A program made the position numbers and the translations under genes. The notes under the pieces are model-generated. The model was not told the origin of the DNA and did not search any database. It saw nothing but the letters and a program-made list of their open reading frames with translations. A stretch of 64,000 nucleotides of DNA from Phytoactinopolyspora halotolerans (GTDB taxonomy: Bacteria > Actinomycetota > Actinomycetes > Jiangellales > Jiangellaceae): assembly GCF_010550675.1 (NCBI RefSeq), contig NZ_JAAGOA010000027.1:1-64000 (forward strand), in the 5' to 3' direction. Shown here one piece after another: positions 1 to 9,301 of this stretch (its first letter is position 1; every line of letters starts with the position of its first letter).

Positions 1-1
1 C

Positions 2-127
2 GACGTCCGCGCCTGGATCAACGAATGGAACACCAGCCCAAAACCGTTCACCTGGACCAAGGACGCCGACGAGATCCTCGAAACCCTCGCTGCATACTGC
101 CAACGAATTAACGACTCACGACACTAG
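2..127 (+). pseudogene. IS630-type transposase, C-terminal end only
   Basis: The frame opens at the window edge and reads 41 residues to a TAG. It contains W-I-N-E-W-N, P-K-P-F-T-W-T-K, A-D-E-I-L and C-Q-R-I-N-D-S, which is the usual C-terminus of actinobacterial IS630-family DDE transposases. The catalytic domain would lie to the left, outside the window, so whether the element is intact cannot be judged. The adjacent dehydrogenase starts 43 bases later on the same strand, with no visible inverted repeat in between. Confidence 0.7.
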
Positions 128-170
128 TGGCCCTTGACGGTAACTACAGTGTTTGGGGAATCGTGGACGC

Positions 171-1181
171 ATGAGCAAAGCAACCACAGCCATCGGCTAC
201 CACAAGAATCTCCCAGTCTCCGATCCCGAGAGCCTGACCAGCCAGCAGGTAGACGTTCCCGTACCCGGGCCGCACGACCTACTCGTCGAGGTCCAGGCAG
301 TCTCGGTCAACCCCGTGGACGTCAAGCTCCGCGCCGGCGCTTCCGCCGACGGATTCAGAGTTCTGGGATTCGACGCCGCAGGCACCGTCCGTGACGTCGG
401 AGCGAACGTCACGCTGTTCCGTCCCGGCGATGAAGTCTTCTACGCCGGCAGCATCGACCGGCCGGGGACTAACCAGCAGCTACATCTGGTCGATGAGCGA
501 ATCGTCGGCCCGAAGCCGACGGCGGTGTCCTTCGCTGATGCGGCCTCACTGCCGTTGACCGCGATCACCGCTTGGGAGTCTCTGTTCGACCGGTTTGGCC
601 TGACCAGCCAGAGCAGCGGGACACTACTGGTCGCCGGCGCTACCGGTGGTGTCGGGTCGGTCATGCTCCAACTCGCCGAGGCACTGCTGCCAGGTGTGCG
701 AGTCGTCGCCACCGCCTCAGACGCGGAGCGAGAACGCTGGGTGCGAGAGCTCGGTGCCGAAGAGGTGGTCAACCACCACGCTGACCTGGCCGCCCAAGTT
801 CTCGACGTCGCCCCGGATGGCGTGGACTGGCTGTTCACGGCTCATTCCGAAGGCCAGATCGAAACCTATGCCCAGATCGTGCGGCCCTTCGGACAGATCG
901 TCGCCATCGACGACGGACCGCGCGACGTCTCAGCGCTGAAGCCGAAGAGCATCGCCTGGCATTGGGAGCTGATGTTCACCCGCCCGCTCTACCAGACCCC
1001 GGACATGATCGAACAGCACCATTTGCTCAATCAGGTCAGCCGGCTCCTCGATGACGGAAGGCTCCGCCCGACGACGACGCGGACGCTGACCCCGATCACA
1101 CCGGAGACGCTGCGCGAGGCTCACCAGCAGATCGAGGAAGGCCGAGTTGTCGGCAAGATCGTCCTCCACGACTGGCCGTGA
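171..1181 (+). CDS. MDR-family NADPH:quinone reductase / zinc-type alcohol dehydrogenase-like protein
   Basis: A 336-residue medium-chain dehydrogenase/reductase of the quinone-oxidoreductase branch, probably a cytosolic NADPH-dependent reductase of a small carbonyl or quinone. The N-terminal GroES-like domain has V-S-V-N-P-V-D-V-K near residue 46, typical of the zinc-free branch. The nucleotide-binding glycine motif G-A-T-G-G-V-G-S is at about residues 156-163. No structural-zinc cysteine cluster is present, although relatives are often named zinc-type alcohol dehydrogenase-like. A TTG at 153 is in frame, but the ATG at 171 gives the normal family N-terminus and has GGGGA at 155-159 upstream. 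The substrate cannot be inferred from the neighbours. Confidence 0.85.
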   Translation: MSKATTAIGYHKNLPVSDPESLTSQQVDVPVPGPHDLLVEVQAVSVNPVDVKLRAGASADGFRVLGFDAAGTVRDVGANVTLFRPGDEVFYAGSIDRPGTNQQLHLVDERIVGPKPTAVSFADAASLPLTAITAWESLFDRFGLTSQSSGTLLVAGATGGVGSVMLQLAEALLPGVRVVATASDAERERWVRELGAEEVVNHHADLAAQVLDVAPDGVDWLFTAHSEGQIETYAQIVRPFGQIVAIDDGPRDVSALKPKSIAWHWELMFTRPLYQTPDMIEQHHLLNQVSRLLDDGRLRPTTTRTLTPITPETLREAHQQIEEGRVVGKIVLHDWP

Positions 1182-1625
1182 CGACACACGCCGCGACGCC
1201 ACACATCATCGGCCAGAGCAGTGCCCGTAGCCCGGCTGGGCGGACCCAGCCACCGTCACCGTGGGTATCGGCGGTGTCCCGCCCCGCGTCTCCCTCGGTG
1301 GAACATGCGCATATGCCGCCCAGCTCACGCGGCCGTGGAGCCTGCGACGGACACGACGCAACGGCCATAGTCGGAGATCGCGATGCGCAGCCCTCGGACG
1401 GTGGCGCTGCTCCCGATCAACGTAGCCCACACGCAGCGCACTCCACATGGGTGCGGTTGAGAACGGTGATCTCTCACACGCCACGCGCCGACCGCGTAAG
1501 CTGCTTGGCCATCGACGTCACCGAGGAGCTGCCGCCACCCGGCGAAACGCCAGTCGAGCGCTGGCGCGCGAATCCGAGAACCCTTCTGAAGGTTGCAGCT
1601 CTTCACGACACCGCGAAACATGCGA
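1182..1625. other. Intergenic stretch without a recognised gene
   Basis: Open frames exist on both strands (for example 1178-1633 on + and 1325-1621 on -), but none has a recognisable motif, a convincing ribosome site or family-like composition. It separates the end of the MDR gene from the end of the LacI regulator, so it is a convergent spacer, possibly containing old insertion-sequence debris. Confidence 0.5.
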
Positions 1626-2714
1626 TTACGTGATTGGTGGCGGGGCGGTTGAGCTCCGTACGACTAGCTCGGTCGAGTAGGTGACGTCTTCGATGGGACG
1701 CAGGCCGAGAAGCTGTTCGGCGGCGGCCTGGCCCTTCTCCCCGTGGGGTTGGCGAATGGTGGTCAGTGCCGGAGTCGACCACGCCGCCGGCGGTGCGTCG
1801 TCGAAGCCGACGATCGACAGCTGCTCGGGTACGGCGATTCCCCGTTCAGCGGCGGCGCGCAGGGCTCCGAGGGCGAACTCGTCGCTTGCGGCGAGCAGTC
1901 CGGTTGGTCGGTCCGAGCTGTCGAGCAGCTGGGCGCACGCGTGATATGCGGCTTCCCGTCCGTAGGGGGATGCTTCCACGACCGGCACGTCTGCCCACCT
2001 CAGGCCCGCGCCTTCTATCTCGGCGCGGTATCCGCCCAGGCGTTCCCTGCTGACGTGGTATCGGGCAGTTTCTTGGCGGGCTAGGTCGGCTCGTCCGGAG
2101 AAGCCGTCGCCGTGCAGAGACGCGGTTAACACGGCCAAGCGCCGGTGCCCGAGCTCGAGCAGGTGCCGGGCGGCCGCGGCCGCGCCTTCGCGATCCTCCA
2201 CACCGACGTGCCCCGCCCCCGGCCGCGCCGGCCCGTCGACAACCACGACGGGAAGGCCACGGCTAATCGCGACGTCCACCCGGCTGTCGCCGTCGATGTC
2301 GCAGTGGCAGATGAACCCGTCTACCAGGGTCTGTCGGATCAGGTCCTCATGTGGACCGAGCGGGATGAACGCCAGGCCGACGCCGGCGCGTTCGCACACC
2401 TCCCCGATGCCGGTCACGAACAGCACTTCGGCCGGGTCGGTGAGCGCGAAGGTGAGCGGGTCGTCGAAGACGAGTCCAATCGCGCCCGCCCGCCGACGGC
2501 TGAACGTGACGGCGATGGGATCGGGACCTGGATACCCGAGTTCACTCGCCACGTCCAAGACCCGCCCCCGCAGCTGCGCACTGAGCTGGTCTGGACGGTT
2601 GTACGCGTTGGACACGGTGGTCTTCGACACGCCCGCGGCTTTCGCTACGTCAGCGAGCGTGACACCGCGGCCGCGCCGCCCGCCGCCCGCTCGCTGGCCC
2701 TCGTCACCGTTCAC
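1626..2714 (-). CDS. LacI-family transcriptional regulator
   Basis: A 362-residue LacI/GalR repressor. The DNA-binding helix-turn-helix is at about residues 18-42 (V-T-L-A-D-V-A-K-A-A-G-V-S-K-T-T-V-S-N-A-Y-N), followed by the hinge helix and a periplasmic-binding-protein-like sensor (about 75-345) with the D-E-F-A-L-G-A-L and I-V-G-F-D-D motifs. The start is a GTG at 2714; a nearby ATG is out of frame. It diverges from an MFS gene, and the 57-base gap contains two identical palindromes that are very likely its operators. It therefore probably represses the transporter and itself until a ligand, likely the transported solute, is present. The ligand is unknown. Confidence 0.92.
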   Translation of the reverse strand: MNGDEGQRAGGGRRGRGVTLADVAKAAGVSKTTVSNAYNRPDQLSAQLRGRVLDVASELGYPGPDPIAVTFSRRRAGAIGLVFDDPLTFALTDPAEVLFVTGIGEVCERAGVGLAFIPLGPHEDLIRQTLVDGFICHCDIDGDSRVDVAISRGLPVVVVDGPARPGAGHVGVEDREGAAAAARHLLELGHRRLAVLTASLHGDGFSGRADLARQETARYHVSRERLGGYRAEIEGAGLRWADVPVVEASPYGREAAYHACAQLLDSSDRPTGLLAASDEFALGALRAAAERGIAVPEQLSIVGFDDAPPAAWSTPALTTIRQPHGEKGQAAAEQLLGLRPIEDVTYSTELVVRSSTAPPPIT

Positions 2715-2731
2715 CTCTGCATGGTAACGTC

Positions 2732-2762
2732 CTGAACTAGTTCAGAAGCTGAACTAGTTCAG
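2732..2762. promoter_or_regulatory. Double palindromic operator between lacI-type gene and MFS gene
   Basis: Two copies of the perfect 14-base palindrome CTGAACTAGTTCAG lie at 2732-2745 and 2749-2762. Their centres are 17 bases apart, close to but not exactly two helical turns. The second copy overlaps the AGGAGG ribosome site (2761-2766) of the MFS gene. Even-length central-AG/CT palindromes are typical of LacI-family sites, and the LacI gene is adjacent, so assignment to that regulator is a strong inference. Confidence 0.85.
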
Positions 2763-2771
2763 GAGGGTGTC

Positions 2772-3905
2772 GTGTGGCGACTGCCGGCTCATCTGGCGGC
2801 GGCCGGGGCCTTTCTCGTCGCCGGCCTAGTATTCGGTACGTGGGCGGCGCGGATCCCCGCCATCAAGGCTGACCTGGGCCTGACCGACGGGCAGCTCGCG
2901 CTTGTGTTGATCGCGCTCAACGGCGGCGCGGTGGCCGGTCTACAGGTGGGTGCCTGGATCGTCGGCAGGCTCGGTGACCGAGCCACAGTGCGCCTCGCCC
3001 TGCCGGGCTACGCCCTCTTCCTGGTGCCCATCGCGCTTGCTCCCAACCTGCCGGCACTGACGGTGGCGGTGGCCATGTCGGCTGTGGTCAACAGCATCGT
3101 CGACGTGGCAATCAACACGAACGGAATTGGAGTCGAGCGTCGATCCGTACGCCCGGTGCTCTCCCGGCTCCACGCGCTGCTCACCCTCGGCGGAATCGTC
3201 GGGGCAGGCATCGCCGCCCTGGCCGCGCGGCTCGGCATCGGAGTCGTGCCCCATTTTGCGGGTATCGCGGTTGCCGCTGCGGCTGCGGCGATCGCGCTCT
3301 CGCGGTGGTTGGCGCCGGATCACCCGGCCGTACCGGTGACCGACGCGACGCCGGTTAGTGGTCGGTGGATCCTCGGTCTCGGCGCGCTGGCCTGGTGCGT
3401 CACGCTGGGCGAGGGCAGCGGGAACGACTGGACGGCCGTCTATCTCCACCGGCTCGGCGCCAGCGAGGCCGTCGCAGCAACCGGTGTGGTCGCCTTCTTG
3501 GGAGCGATGACGTTCGGCCGGCTGATGGGCGATCACCTGCGCGCCCGCTTCGGCACGGTGATCCTGTTCCGCGCCTCGGCCGCTACGGCCGCCGCAGGAC
3601 TCGGCACAGCTTTGCTGATCAATGTGCCTGCCGCTGGCTTCGTCGGCTTCGCCCTGTTGGGCCTCGGCGTATCTGTGACGCTTCCGCTGTTGCTGGGCGC
3701 GGCAAGTCACCGGGCAGCGAACGCCGGACGGTCACCCGCCAGCGCGGTGGCGCAAGTCTCCATGGTGGCCTACCTGGGAAGCCTCTCCGGCCCTATGCTC
3801 ATCGGCGCACTCGCAACCACGACAAGCCTCCGCACAGCTTTGATGGTGCCCGTCGCTGCAGCTGCCGTAGCCGCCGTCGCCGCGCGCATCATTGACCGAC
3901 ATTGA
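2772..3905 (+). CDS. MFS transporter
   Basis: A 377-residue major facilitator with about 12 hydrophobic segments from residue 8 to the end. It has an early W-A-A-R-I-P motif after TM1 and G-R-L-G-D-R in the TM2-3 loop (MFS motif A-like). It resembles the YbjJ/Cmx-like sugar/drug MFS branch. The GTG start has AGGAGG six bases upstream, and that ribosome site is embedded in the palindromic operator. It probably exports or imports the ligand sensed by the divergent LacI protein. Substrate unknown. Confidence 0.88.
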   Translation: MWRLPAHLAAAGAFLVAGLVFGTWAARIPAIKADLGLTDGQLALVLIALNGGAVAGLQVGAWIVGRLGDRATVRLALPGYALFLVPIALAPNLPALTVAVAMSAVVNSIVDVAINTNGIGVERRSVRPVLSRLHALLTLGGIVGAGIAALAARLGIGVVPHFAGIAVAAAAAAIALSRWLAPDHPAVPVTDATPVSGRWILGLGALAWCVTLGEGSGNDWTAVYLHRLGASEAVAATGVVAFLGAMTFGRLMGDHLRARFGTVILFRASAATAAAGLGTALLINVPAAGFVGFALLGLGVSVTLPLLLGAASHRAANAGRSPASAVAQVSMVAYLGSLSGPMLIGALATTTSLRTALMVPVAAAAVAAVAARIIDRH

Positions 3906-4144
3906 GCGTCGTTGCGGGCCCAGCCCGTCGCCATTCTTGGTATATTCCCGACCAGTGCCGTAACTTTACGACCCGCGTCGCCGGCCGCCGGCGGGGAAGG
4001 CTGTTGATCGCAACAGCGCACCGGGAGACGCCGTCGGCAGAGGCCATCTTGCGCACCGTGACCCCGATGGCCGGTGACGATCGGCGTGGACGTCTCCTTC
4101 GTTGTGGCTCTCGCCGACCGCGGATCGGTGGGTACGTCTGCAGT

Positions 4145-5560
4145 AGTGCCCCATAGAGTGGTGTAGCGCTGGTGGCCAGCCTCGTCGCGGACGTGGGCGC
4201 GGTCACCGTGTGATCCTTCGAGTCAACCTTCCACAGAATCCTCGAACGGAGTCATCACGATGACCGCACCTCATATTGTCGACCCTGCCGGCCTGCTCGC
4301 GGAAGCCCTGTCCGAGGCGTCGCCGGATCTGATGCGCAGCCTGCTGCAGACCATGATCAACGCGTTGCTGTCCGCGGACGCCGACACGGTCGTTGGCGCG
4401 GAATGGGGCAAGCCCAGCCCTGACCGGACGGCACAGCGCAACGGCTACCGGCACCGCGAGCTGGACACCCGCGTCGGCACCGTCGACGTCGCGATCCGGA
4501 AAGCTGCGCTCGGGCACCTACTTCCCGCAAATGGCTGCTCGAGCGCCGCAAGCGGGCCGAGACCGCGTTGATCACCGTGGTCGCGGACTGCTACCTGGCC
4601 GGCGTCTCGACGCGGCGGATGGACAAGCTCGTCAAGACCCTCGGGATCCACTCCCTGTCCAAGTCGCAGGTATCGCGGATGGCGAGCGAGCTCGACGAGC
4701 ACGTCGAGCAGTTCCGCCACCGGCCCCTGGACGAGTCCGGCCCATTCACATTCGTCGCCGCCGACGCGCTCACGATGAAGGTCCGCGAAGGCGGACGAGT
4801 CATCAACGCCGTCGCCCTCATCGCCACCGGCGTCAACGCCGACGGCCGACGAGAAGTCCTCGGCCTGCGGGTCGCGACCAGCGAGACCGGCACCGCCTGG
4901 AACACCTTCTTCGCCGACCTCACAGCGCGCGGCCTGACCGGGGTGCGCCTGGTCACCAGCGACGCCCCACGCCGGACTCGTCGAGGCGTCGCGGCGAACC
5001 TGCCCGGCGCTGCCTGGCAGCGCTGCCGGACCCACTACGCCGCGAACCTGATGAGCGTGACCCCAAAGAGCATGTGGCCCGCCGTCAAGGCCATGCTGCA
5101 CTCGGTCTACGACCAGCCTGACGCCGAGGCCGTGCACGCCCAGTTCGACCGGCTCCTGGACTACGTCGACGGCAAGCTCCCCGACGCATTCGACCACCTC
5201 GACACCGCCCGCGCCGACATCCTCGCATTCACCGCATTCCCCGACACCCCTGTGGTCACAAATCTGGTCGAACCCCCAACGAGCGCCTCAACCGGGAAAT
5301 CCGCCGCCGCACCGACAGCGTCGGCATCGTCCCCAGCCGCGATGCCATCACCCGCCTCGTCGGCGCCGTCCTCGCCGAACAGACCGACGAATCGGCCGAA
5401 GGACGCCGCTACCTCGGCCTCGACATCCTCACCAAAAGCCGCCTCACCCTCGTCCCCGACACCAGAAACGAAGCGACCACCGAACCCGCCCTCGAACTCA
5501 GCGCCTAACACCCAGATCGAAGGACACCCCGCTACACCACTACCAGGGACTTGACCACGT
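4145..5560 (+). mobile_element. IS256-family insertion sequence, inactive
   Basis: The element is defined by the decayed transposase inside it and by matching ends. GTGGTGTAGCG at 4158-4168 is the exact reverse complement of CGCTACACCAC at 5530-5540, and similarity continues imperfectly outward. Outer limits are approximate, and no clear target-site duplication was found by eye. GC and codon use match the host type. Confidence 0.75.
4260..5508 (+). pseudogene. IS256-family (mutator type) transposase, multiply frameshifted
   Basis: The parts of one transposase are spread over three frames. The N-terminus starts at the ATG at 4260 (residues through V-D-V-A-I). A short K-L-R-S-G-T-Y-F-P piece follows at about 4502, then the long central part from about 4538 to 5245 with L-I-T-V-V-A-D-C-Y-L-A-G-V-S-T-R-R and the DDE-region G-L-R-V-A-T-S. 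W-S-Q-I-W-S-N-P is at about 5254. The C-terminus N-E-R-L-N-R-E-I-R-R-R-T-D ends at the TAA at 5506. That requires at least four frame changes (near 4500, 4535, 5250 and 5275, the last at a run of five C), so no functional protein is expected. Confidence 0.88.
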
Positions 5561-6326
5561 CTGCTGCGCAGGTGATGGAGTTTGAGGATCTCGCATGTCC
5601 GCACGTGGTGTCTGTGGAAGGAGCGAAAAATCCTGCGATGCGCGTCGAAACGGGGGGGAGGTCTCCGTCCATACCGCATCGCTGTGCACGCGCTGACGCT
5701 TCTCATCGCTGCTGACTGAGGATCTGCCGCTACGTTGACACATACAGAGCGTCGATCCAACGTCTCAGCTAGCGTGTTTCCTGTCGCCGTCATGCGACGG
5801 CGGGTACGCCACTGGGCCTCACAGGGGAGACTTTAAATGGATCGCGTCGCGAGATCCAAGCCCGCATCGGGCTCGCGATCCGCAACATCATCAGACAACT
5901 CCGCCCCCTTCGCTCAGCGACCATCGCCATCAAACGGCACCCAACGAACCTTCGACACTCAGATCCCGGACGCGACACAGGCCCTCCTCGGCGCGATCCA
6001 CGACCCAAACTCACGCACTAAGCGCATGAGCCAACGCAAGTGAGAGTCTGACCTGGGATGTCGCCAAGTCGTGGCGGTGCCGCCCAGCCATTGCTCGTTG
6101 AATACGACCTGCTCCGCAGACCGTGAGGCTTGTTCCCCCTGCTCATACAACTAGATCAGAGCAGACGTTCCACATGTGGCCATTGACGGAAGGCGCCCCA
6201 CAGATCCTGACCCTAACTCACACCAGGCCACCCGGCCATGGACGTTCGACCTCTGTGACGAGTCCCAGCGGGTTATGCCCGCCATTCAGGAAAGTCCGCC
6301 TGGGGTGCAAGCCGTGCGCAGGATGA
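5561..6326. other. Stretch without a recognised gene
   Basis: About 770 bases between the IS256 remnant and the low-GC gene pair. A small + frame at 5837-6043 and a - frame at 5959-6150 are open but have no recognisable motif. The tail of the gene pair operon points into this stretch, so a terminator may lie near 6320, but no strong stem-loop stood out. Confidence 0.45.
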
Positions 6327-7538
6327 TCAGTAGCCGGCCTCGAAATGTACGTCGCCCTCAAGCCACATCGCGTTACCCCTACGTGTCAGGGCTCCCGTTG
6401 CTGCGACTGGAAGGCGTTGGCGGTGCGCCCTGATGGCATCATCGTATTTCGTTCCAGCCAGGGAAACTTTGGCTTGGCGTCTCGTTGACTTGCCGATCAC
6501 ACCTCGGATTGTGACCACTCCCTCATCATCGTCGCCATCATCGCGCTCGAGGCGAATAACCTGACCGAATATTGTCTCTGTCGCAGGCGCAAGTTCCCTA
6601 AGCCCCAGCCTCTCCTGTAGGGGCTCAAGATTAGGTATTACGTCTCGATTGATCTCCACGTCTTCCAAGTCTGGCCTCATCGCAGGTTCGCTGGGCGCCC
6701 AAGAAAACGAAAGGTCGAGCGACCTAAGTCCTTCATACTTAGTCATGCGTCGAATAGACTTAACTAAATTCGCACTCAGTCCCTGAAATACCGCGTCATC
6801 CACACTAACTGAGCCTGTCTGCATGGCGGCCTCTCTAGCGGCCTGAACACCCGTTGCAAGTGTCGCCATGACCCTCCGCTGAAAAGGCGGGATGTGAACA
6901 TCCACCTGCGGCTCGGCTTCGTCGGTTTCAACAGCGGCTGACTTTTTTGTCACATCACTCTGACTTCGGTCGTCAGTTTCGGATGTTTCACTGCCAGCGC
7001 TGTCTTGATCGTCAGCTTCTAGGCGTGCCAGGATGGTGATGATAAAGCTTCCGCGTTGTGTGTGCCCCATTCGTACATCATGCTCTATGAAGTCCTTCGC
7101 TGCGTTGGGCCGCTTCCCAGAGTAATGTGAACGCGGACTAATGGTGGACCACGCAGCATAGAGCAACATGTCACTCGCGCCATTTAGTAGATTTTCTGCC
7201 TGCCGCAGTGGAATGCTCCCATCGAGAGAAGTCTGGTCTGCACGGATGTAGAATAGGTCCGAGTTAGTTTGAACAATCCTTGTGGCAAGCTGATGCATAT
7301 CCCAATCATAGATAAGACAAAGGCTCCGTAACGTTTCATTATAACGACGCGCAAAATCAACGTAACCATTATCTAAGGGAACCATCACTCTGGCGGCGAG
7401 CTTTCCTGCCTCGTAGAGTTCCCATATCTGCGCAGCCTTGTCCGCGTTAGATAGTTCCCATCCAGCCGTACCTAAGTAGGACGAAATGGCGCGCGGCGTG
7501 ATCTCCAGGTCATTTGCTACGCTATCGAGCAGATTCAT
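6327..7538 (-). CDS. Uncharacterised protein partnered with a DUF4365 nuclease-like protein
   Basis: A 403-residue soluble protein of unknown function. The N-terminal third is helical with tryptophans and an A-I-S-S-Y-L helix near residue 17. Residues about 177-215 are a low-complexity acidic D/E/S linker. A second globular part (about 216-320) is followed by a predicted beta-rich C-terminus (about 325-403, with alternating V-V-T-I-R-G-V-I-G-K strands) that could be an OB-like barrel; this last point is inference. The ATG overlaps the stop of the upstream gene as ATGA, so the two are translationally coupled and probably function together. The base composition is A/T-rich compared with its flanks, indicating acquisition. 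I do not recognise the family. Confidence 0.75.
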   Translation of the reverse strand: MNLLDSVANDLEITPRAISSYLGTAGWELSNADKAAQIWELYEAGKLAARVMVPLDNGYVDFARRYNETLRSLCLIYDWDMHQLATRIVQTNSDLFYIRADQTSLDGSIPLRQAENLLNGASDMLLYAAWSTISPRSHYSGKRPNAAKDFIEHDVRMGHTQRGSFIITILARLEADDQDSAGSETSETDDRSQSDVTKKSAAVETDEAEPQVDVHIPPFQRRVMATLATGVQAAREAAMQTGSVSVDDAVFQGLSANLVKSIRRMTKYEGLRSLDLSFSWAPSEPAMRPDLEDVEINRDVIPNLEPLQERLGLRELAPATETIFGQVIRLERDDGDDDEGVVTIRGVIGKSTRRQAKVSLAGTKYDDAIRAHRQRLPVAATGALTRRGNAMWLEGDVHFEAGY

Positions 7539-8086
7539 GGCACACCACCGTTCCCTATGCGGGACAGTATACCCAAGAGTTGCTCCACGCTGAATATTTG
7601 GGTCTTTGGTATCCTAATAGTCACACTCGACCTATTTGACGTAGCGGGCTCGCTGCGAAGTGACGTCCAGTATGCACCCTTGTGCAAACGAAGGTGTTCT
7701 TCATCCTGAATTAGCCACTCCCCTAGACCTTCTGGAACCAATAGAACGACCAGAATTGCTGGATTGTACCTTTTAATGCTGCGCAGTTCGTCATAGTACT
7801 TGACTTCAAGTGGATATGAGATATGACCGTCTCGAAGTATGTCTCGCGAAGTGCACTTTAGTTGAATGTCCAGTGGAGTATGGTCGTACACGGCGTGACT
7901 CGCCTTTTGCCTCACCTGAACGTCGACCGTCTCATAATCAACGCGAATGGTTTCAAGTGTGCAGCGTGCGGCGGTCGCAACGGCATGTGCGTAGGCGATA
8001 CTAATCTGTTGCCTACATTCATTTGGATCCAGTGTGCCGTAAGGTAAGCCGCAACTGTGGTCAGTTGGAAATGGCGGTGCCGTCAT
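7535..8086 (-). CDS. DUF4365-domain protein (PD-(D/E)XK-like nuclease fold)
   Basis: A 183-residue protein matching the DUF4365 pattern: an early helix with Y-A-H-A-V-A-T-A-A, then V-D-V-Q-V (D55), P-L-D-I-Q-L-K-C-T (D73, Q75, K77), Y-P-L-E-V-K-Y-Y-D-E-L, V-V-L-L-V-P, and a terminal S-V-T-I-R-I-P. The acidic residue plus Q-x-K arrangement resembles the active site of restriction-endonuclease-like folds. DUF4365 proteins are often found in anti-phage or mobile contexts. It is the first gene of a two-gene unit, overlapping the next gene by four bases. Low GC and a location beside an IS element support horizontal origin. Nuclease activity is inferred, not shown. Confidence 0.82.
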   Translation of the reverse strand: MTAPPFPTDHSCGLPYGTLDPNECRQQISIAYAHAVATAARCTLETIRVDYETVDVQVRQKASHAVYDHTPLDIQLKCTSRDILRDGHISYPLEVKYYDELRSIKRYNPAILVVLLVPEGLGEWLIQDEEHLRLHKGAYWTSLRSEPATSNRSSVTIRIPKTQIFSVEQLLGILSRIGNGGVP

Positions 8087-8847
8087 TTTGCATCCGCCCC
8101 ATGCGCTGCATCGTCACATAGAATGTCGTTCACCCACTACCCCTCTTCCCTCATCGCATCATCCGCCCATAAGCGAGCAACCCCATCGGCTCGCTTGTAC
8201 CCCCGCGTGGCGACACGTTGGGACAAATCTACATTGATCACGGTACCCACGGAAGGGTGAAGGTGTACGTTCGCTGCAGACCAACCCATCCGACCCCAGA
8301 GCTGAGCTTCCCTTCATTGAAGGGAGGTCCTCTGAGCTCCCAGACCGGCGCTGAATCACTCATGCGATCCCGCGCATTGAAGCCGGTTTCACCTGGGCGC
8401 TACGTTGGCTAACGATCATGGGCGCACGTGCCCGCGGGGCTTCCCAGTGTGATCGTCATCTGCGACCAGCGCGATCAGATCAGCGGAGCCACTTGAGGAC
8501 CTGTAGCGGAAAGCGGGGCGCAGGTGTCTGAGCTGTCCGGGCCAACGCTCGACGTTCCGTCCGGTGACCTGCCGACGTGGATAGCGACGACGAGGAGCAG
8601 CAATGATGACGGCCACGCAGGATGTGGTGCGACTCGCACCAGTGACCGTGGCCCGGCTGTCGACGGAGGAAGTCCCCTGGCCGATACGGCGATCCAGAGC
8701 GGCGCGCCGATAAGCACCCGTTGGGTCGCTGAGGCGACCCAGGAGGTCATGGATATTGCACGCTGGCTGGTTCGTCCTAGTCGCGACTGGTCGTGGTCAG
8801 GGCAACCGAGGTCCCTATCATCACGTTCCGGAACAGGGAGGCTCGCC
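8087..8847. other. Upstream region of the DUF4365 pair; no recognised gene
   Basis: About 760 bases between the divergent DUF4365 pair and the small zinc-ribbon gene. It should contain the promoter of the pair. A + frame open from 8524 runs into the zinc-ribbon gene, but its first 108 codons are low-complexity and lack a ribosome site, so I treat them as non-coding. Confidence 0.45.
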
Positions 8848-9189
8848 GTGACGCTGTACATCCACGACCTCGAAGAGGCGTACTGCGCCGCCTGCCCCGA
8901 AAAGGGGAACTCGGCGGCCCGCTGCCGGTGGTGCAACCGCAAGCTGACCGAAGCGGTGAGCATCTGGCTGGGCACCGGGTCGACGTGCTTGCACGGTGAC
9001 GAGAGGTCTCAGGCCCGCCTTCTCGACAGTGCGCAAGTCACAGGGCTGGGTCACGTTCAGCCCGCTGCCGCCAACGAGTGCGGATCAGATGCAGGACAGC
9101 ATCGCCGGCTGCCCGGCGTCGAGTTGCACGTCCGCACCGACAACGATGGTGACCTGAAGATCTGGATCAGGATCGTGTCCGACGAGTAA
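8848..9189 (+). CDS. Small zinc-ribbon protein, unknown function
   Basis: A 113-residue protein with C-A-A-C near residue 13 and C-R-W-C near residue 25, a four-cysteine zinc-ribbon-like knuckle, followed by a basic/polar middle and a strand-rich C-terminus (D-N-D-G-D-L-K-I-W-I-R-I-V). The GTG at 8848 is chosen because AGGGAGG lies at 8835-8841, six bases upstream. A start at 8524 would add a low-complexity N-terminus. The gene precedes another unknown gene on the same strand. Such small zinc-knuckle proteins are common in actinobacterial mobile DNA. No function is claimed. Confidence 0.55.
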   Translation: MTLYIHDLEEAYCAACPEKGNSAARCRWCNRKLTEAVSIWLGTGSTCLHGDERSQARLLDSAQVTGLGHVQPAAANECGSDAGQHRRLPGVELHVRTDNDGDLKIWIRIVSDE

Positions 9190-9301
9190 CCCGAAGCCGC
9201 GCGCGGGTGCTGAGGCCGGTCGCAGATGGGACGGGCCTCATTACGTTTGCCCGGGCGCACGTTGCACCCCATGTGTCCGCCCCTGGCAGTACTGTCCGCG
9301 T

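Noticed and set aside
1178-1633. 151-codon + frame between the MDR and LacI genes
   Set aside because: No recognisable domain, low-complexity composition, and an equally long frame on the other strand.
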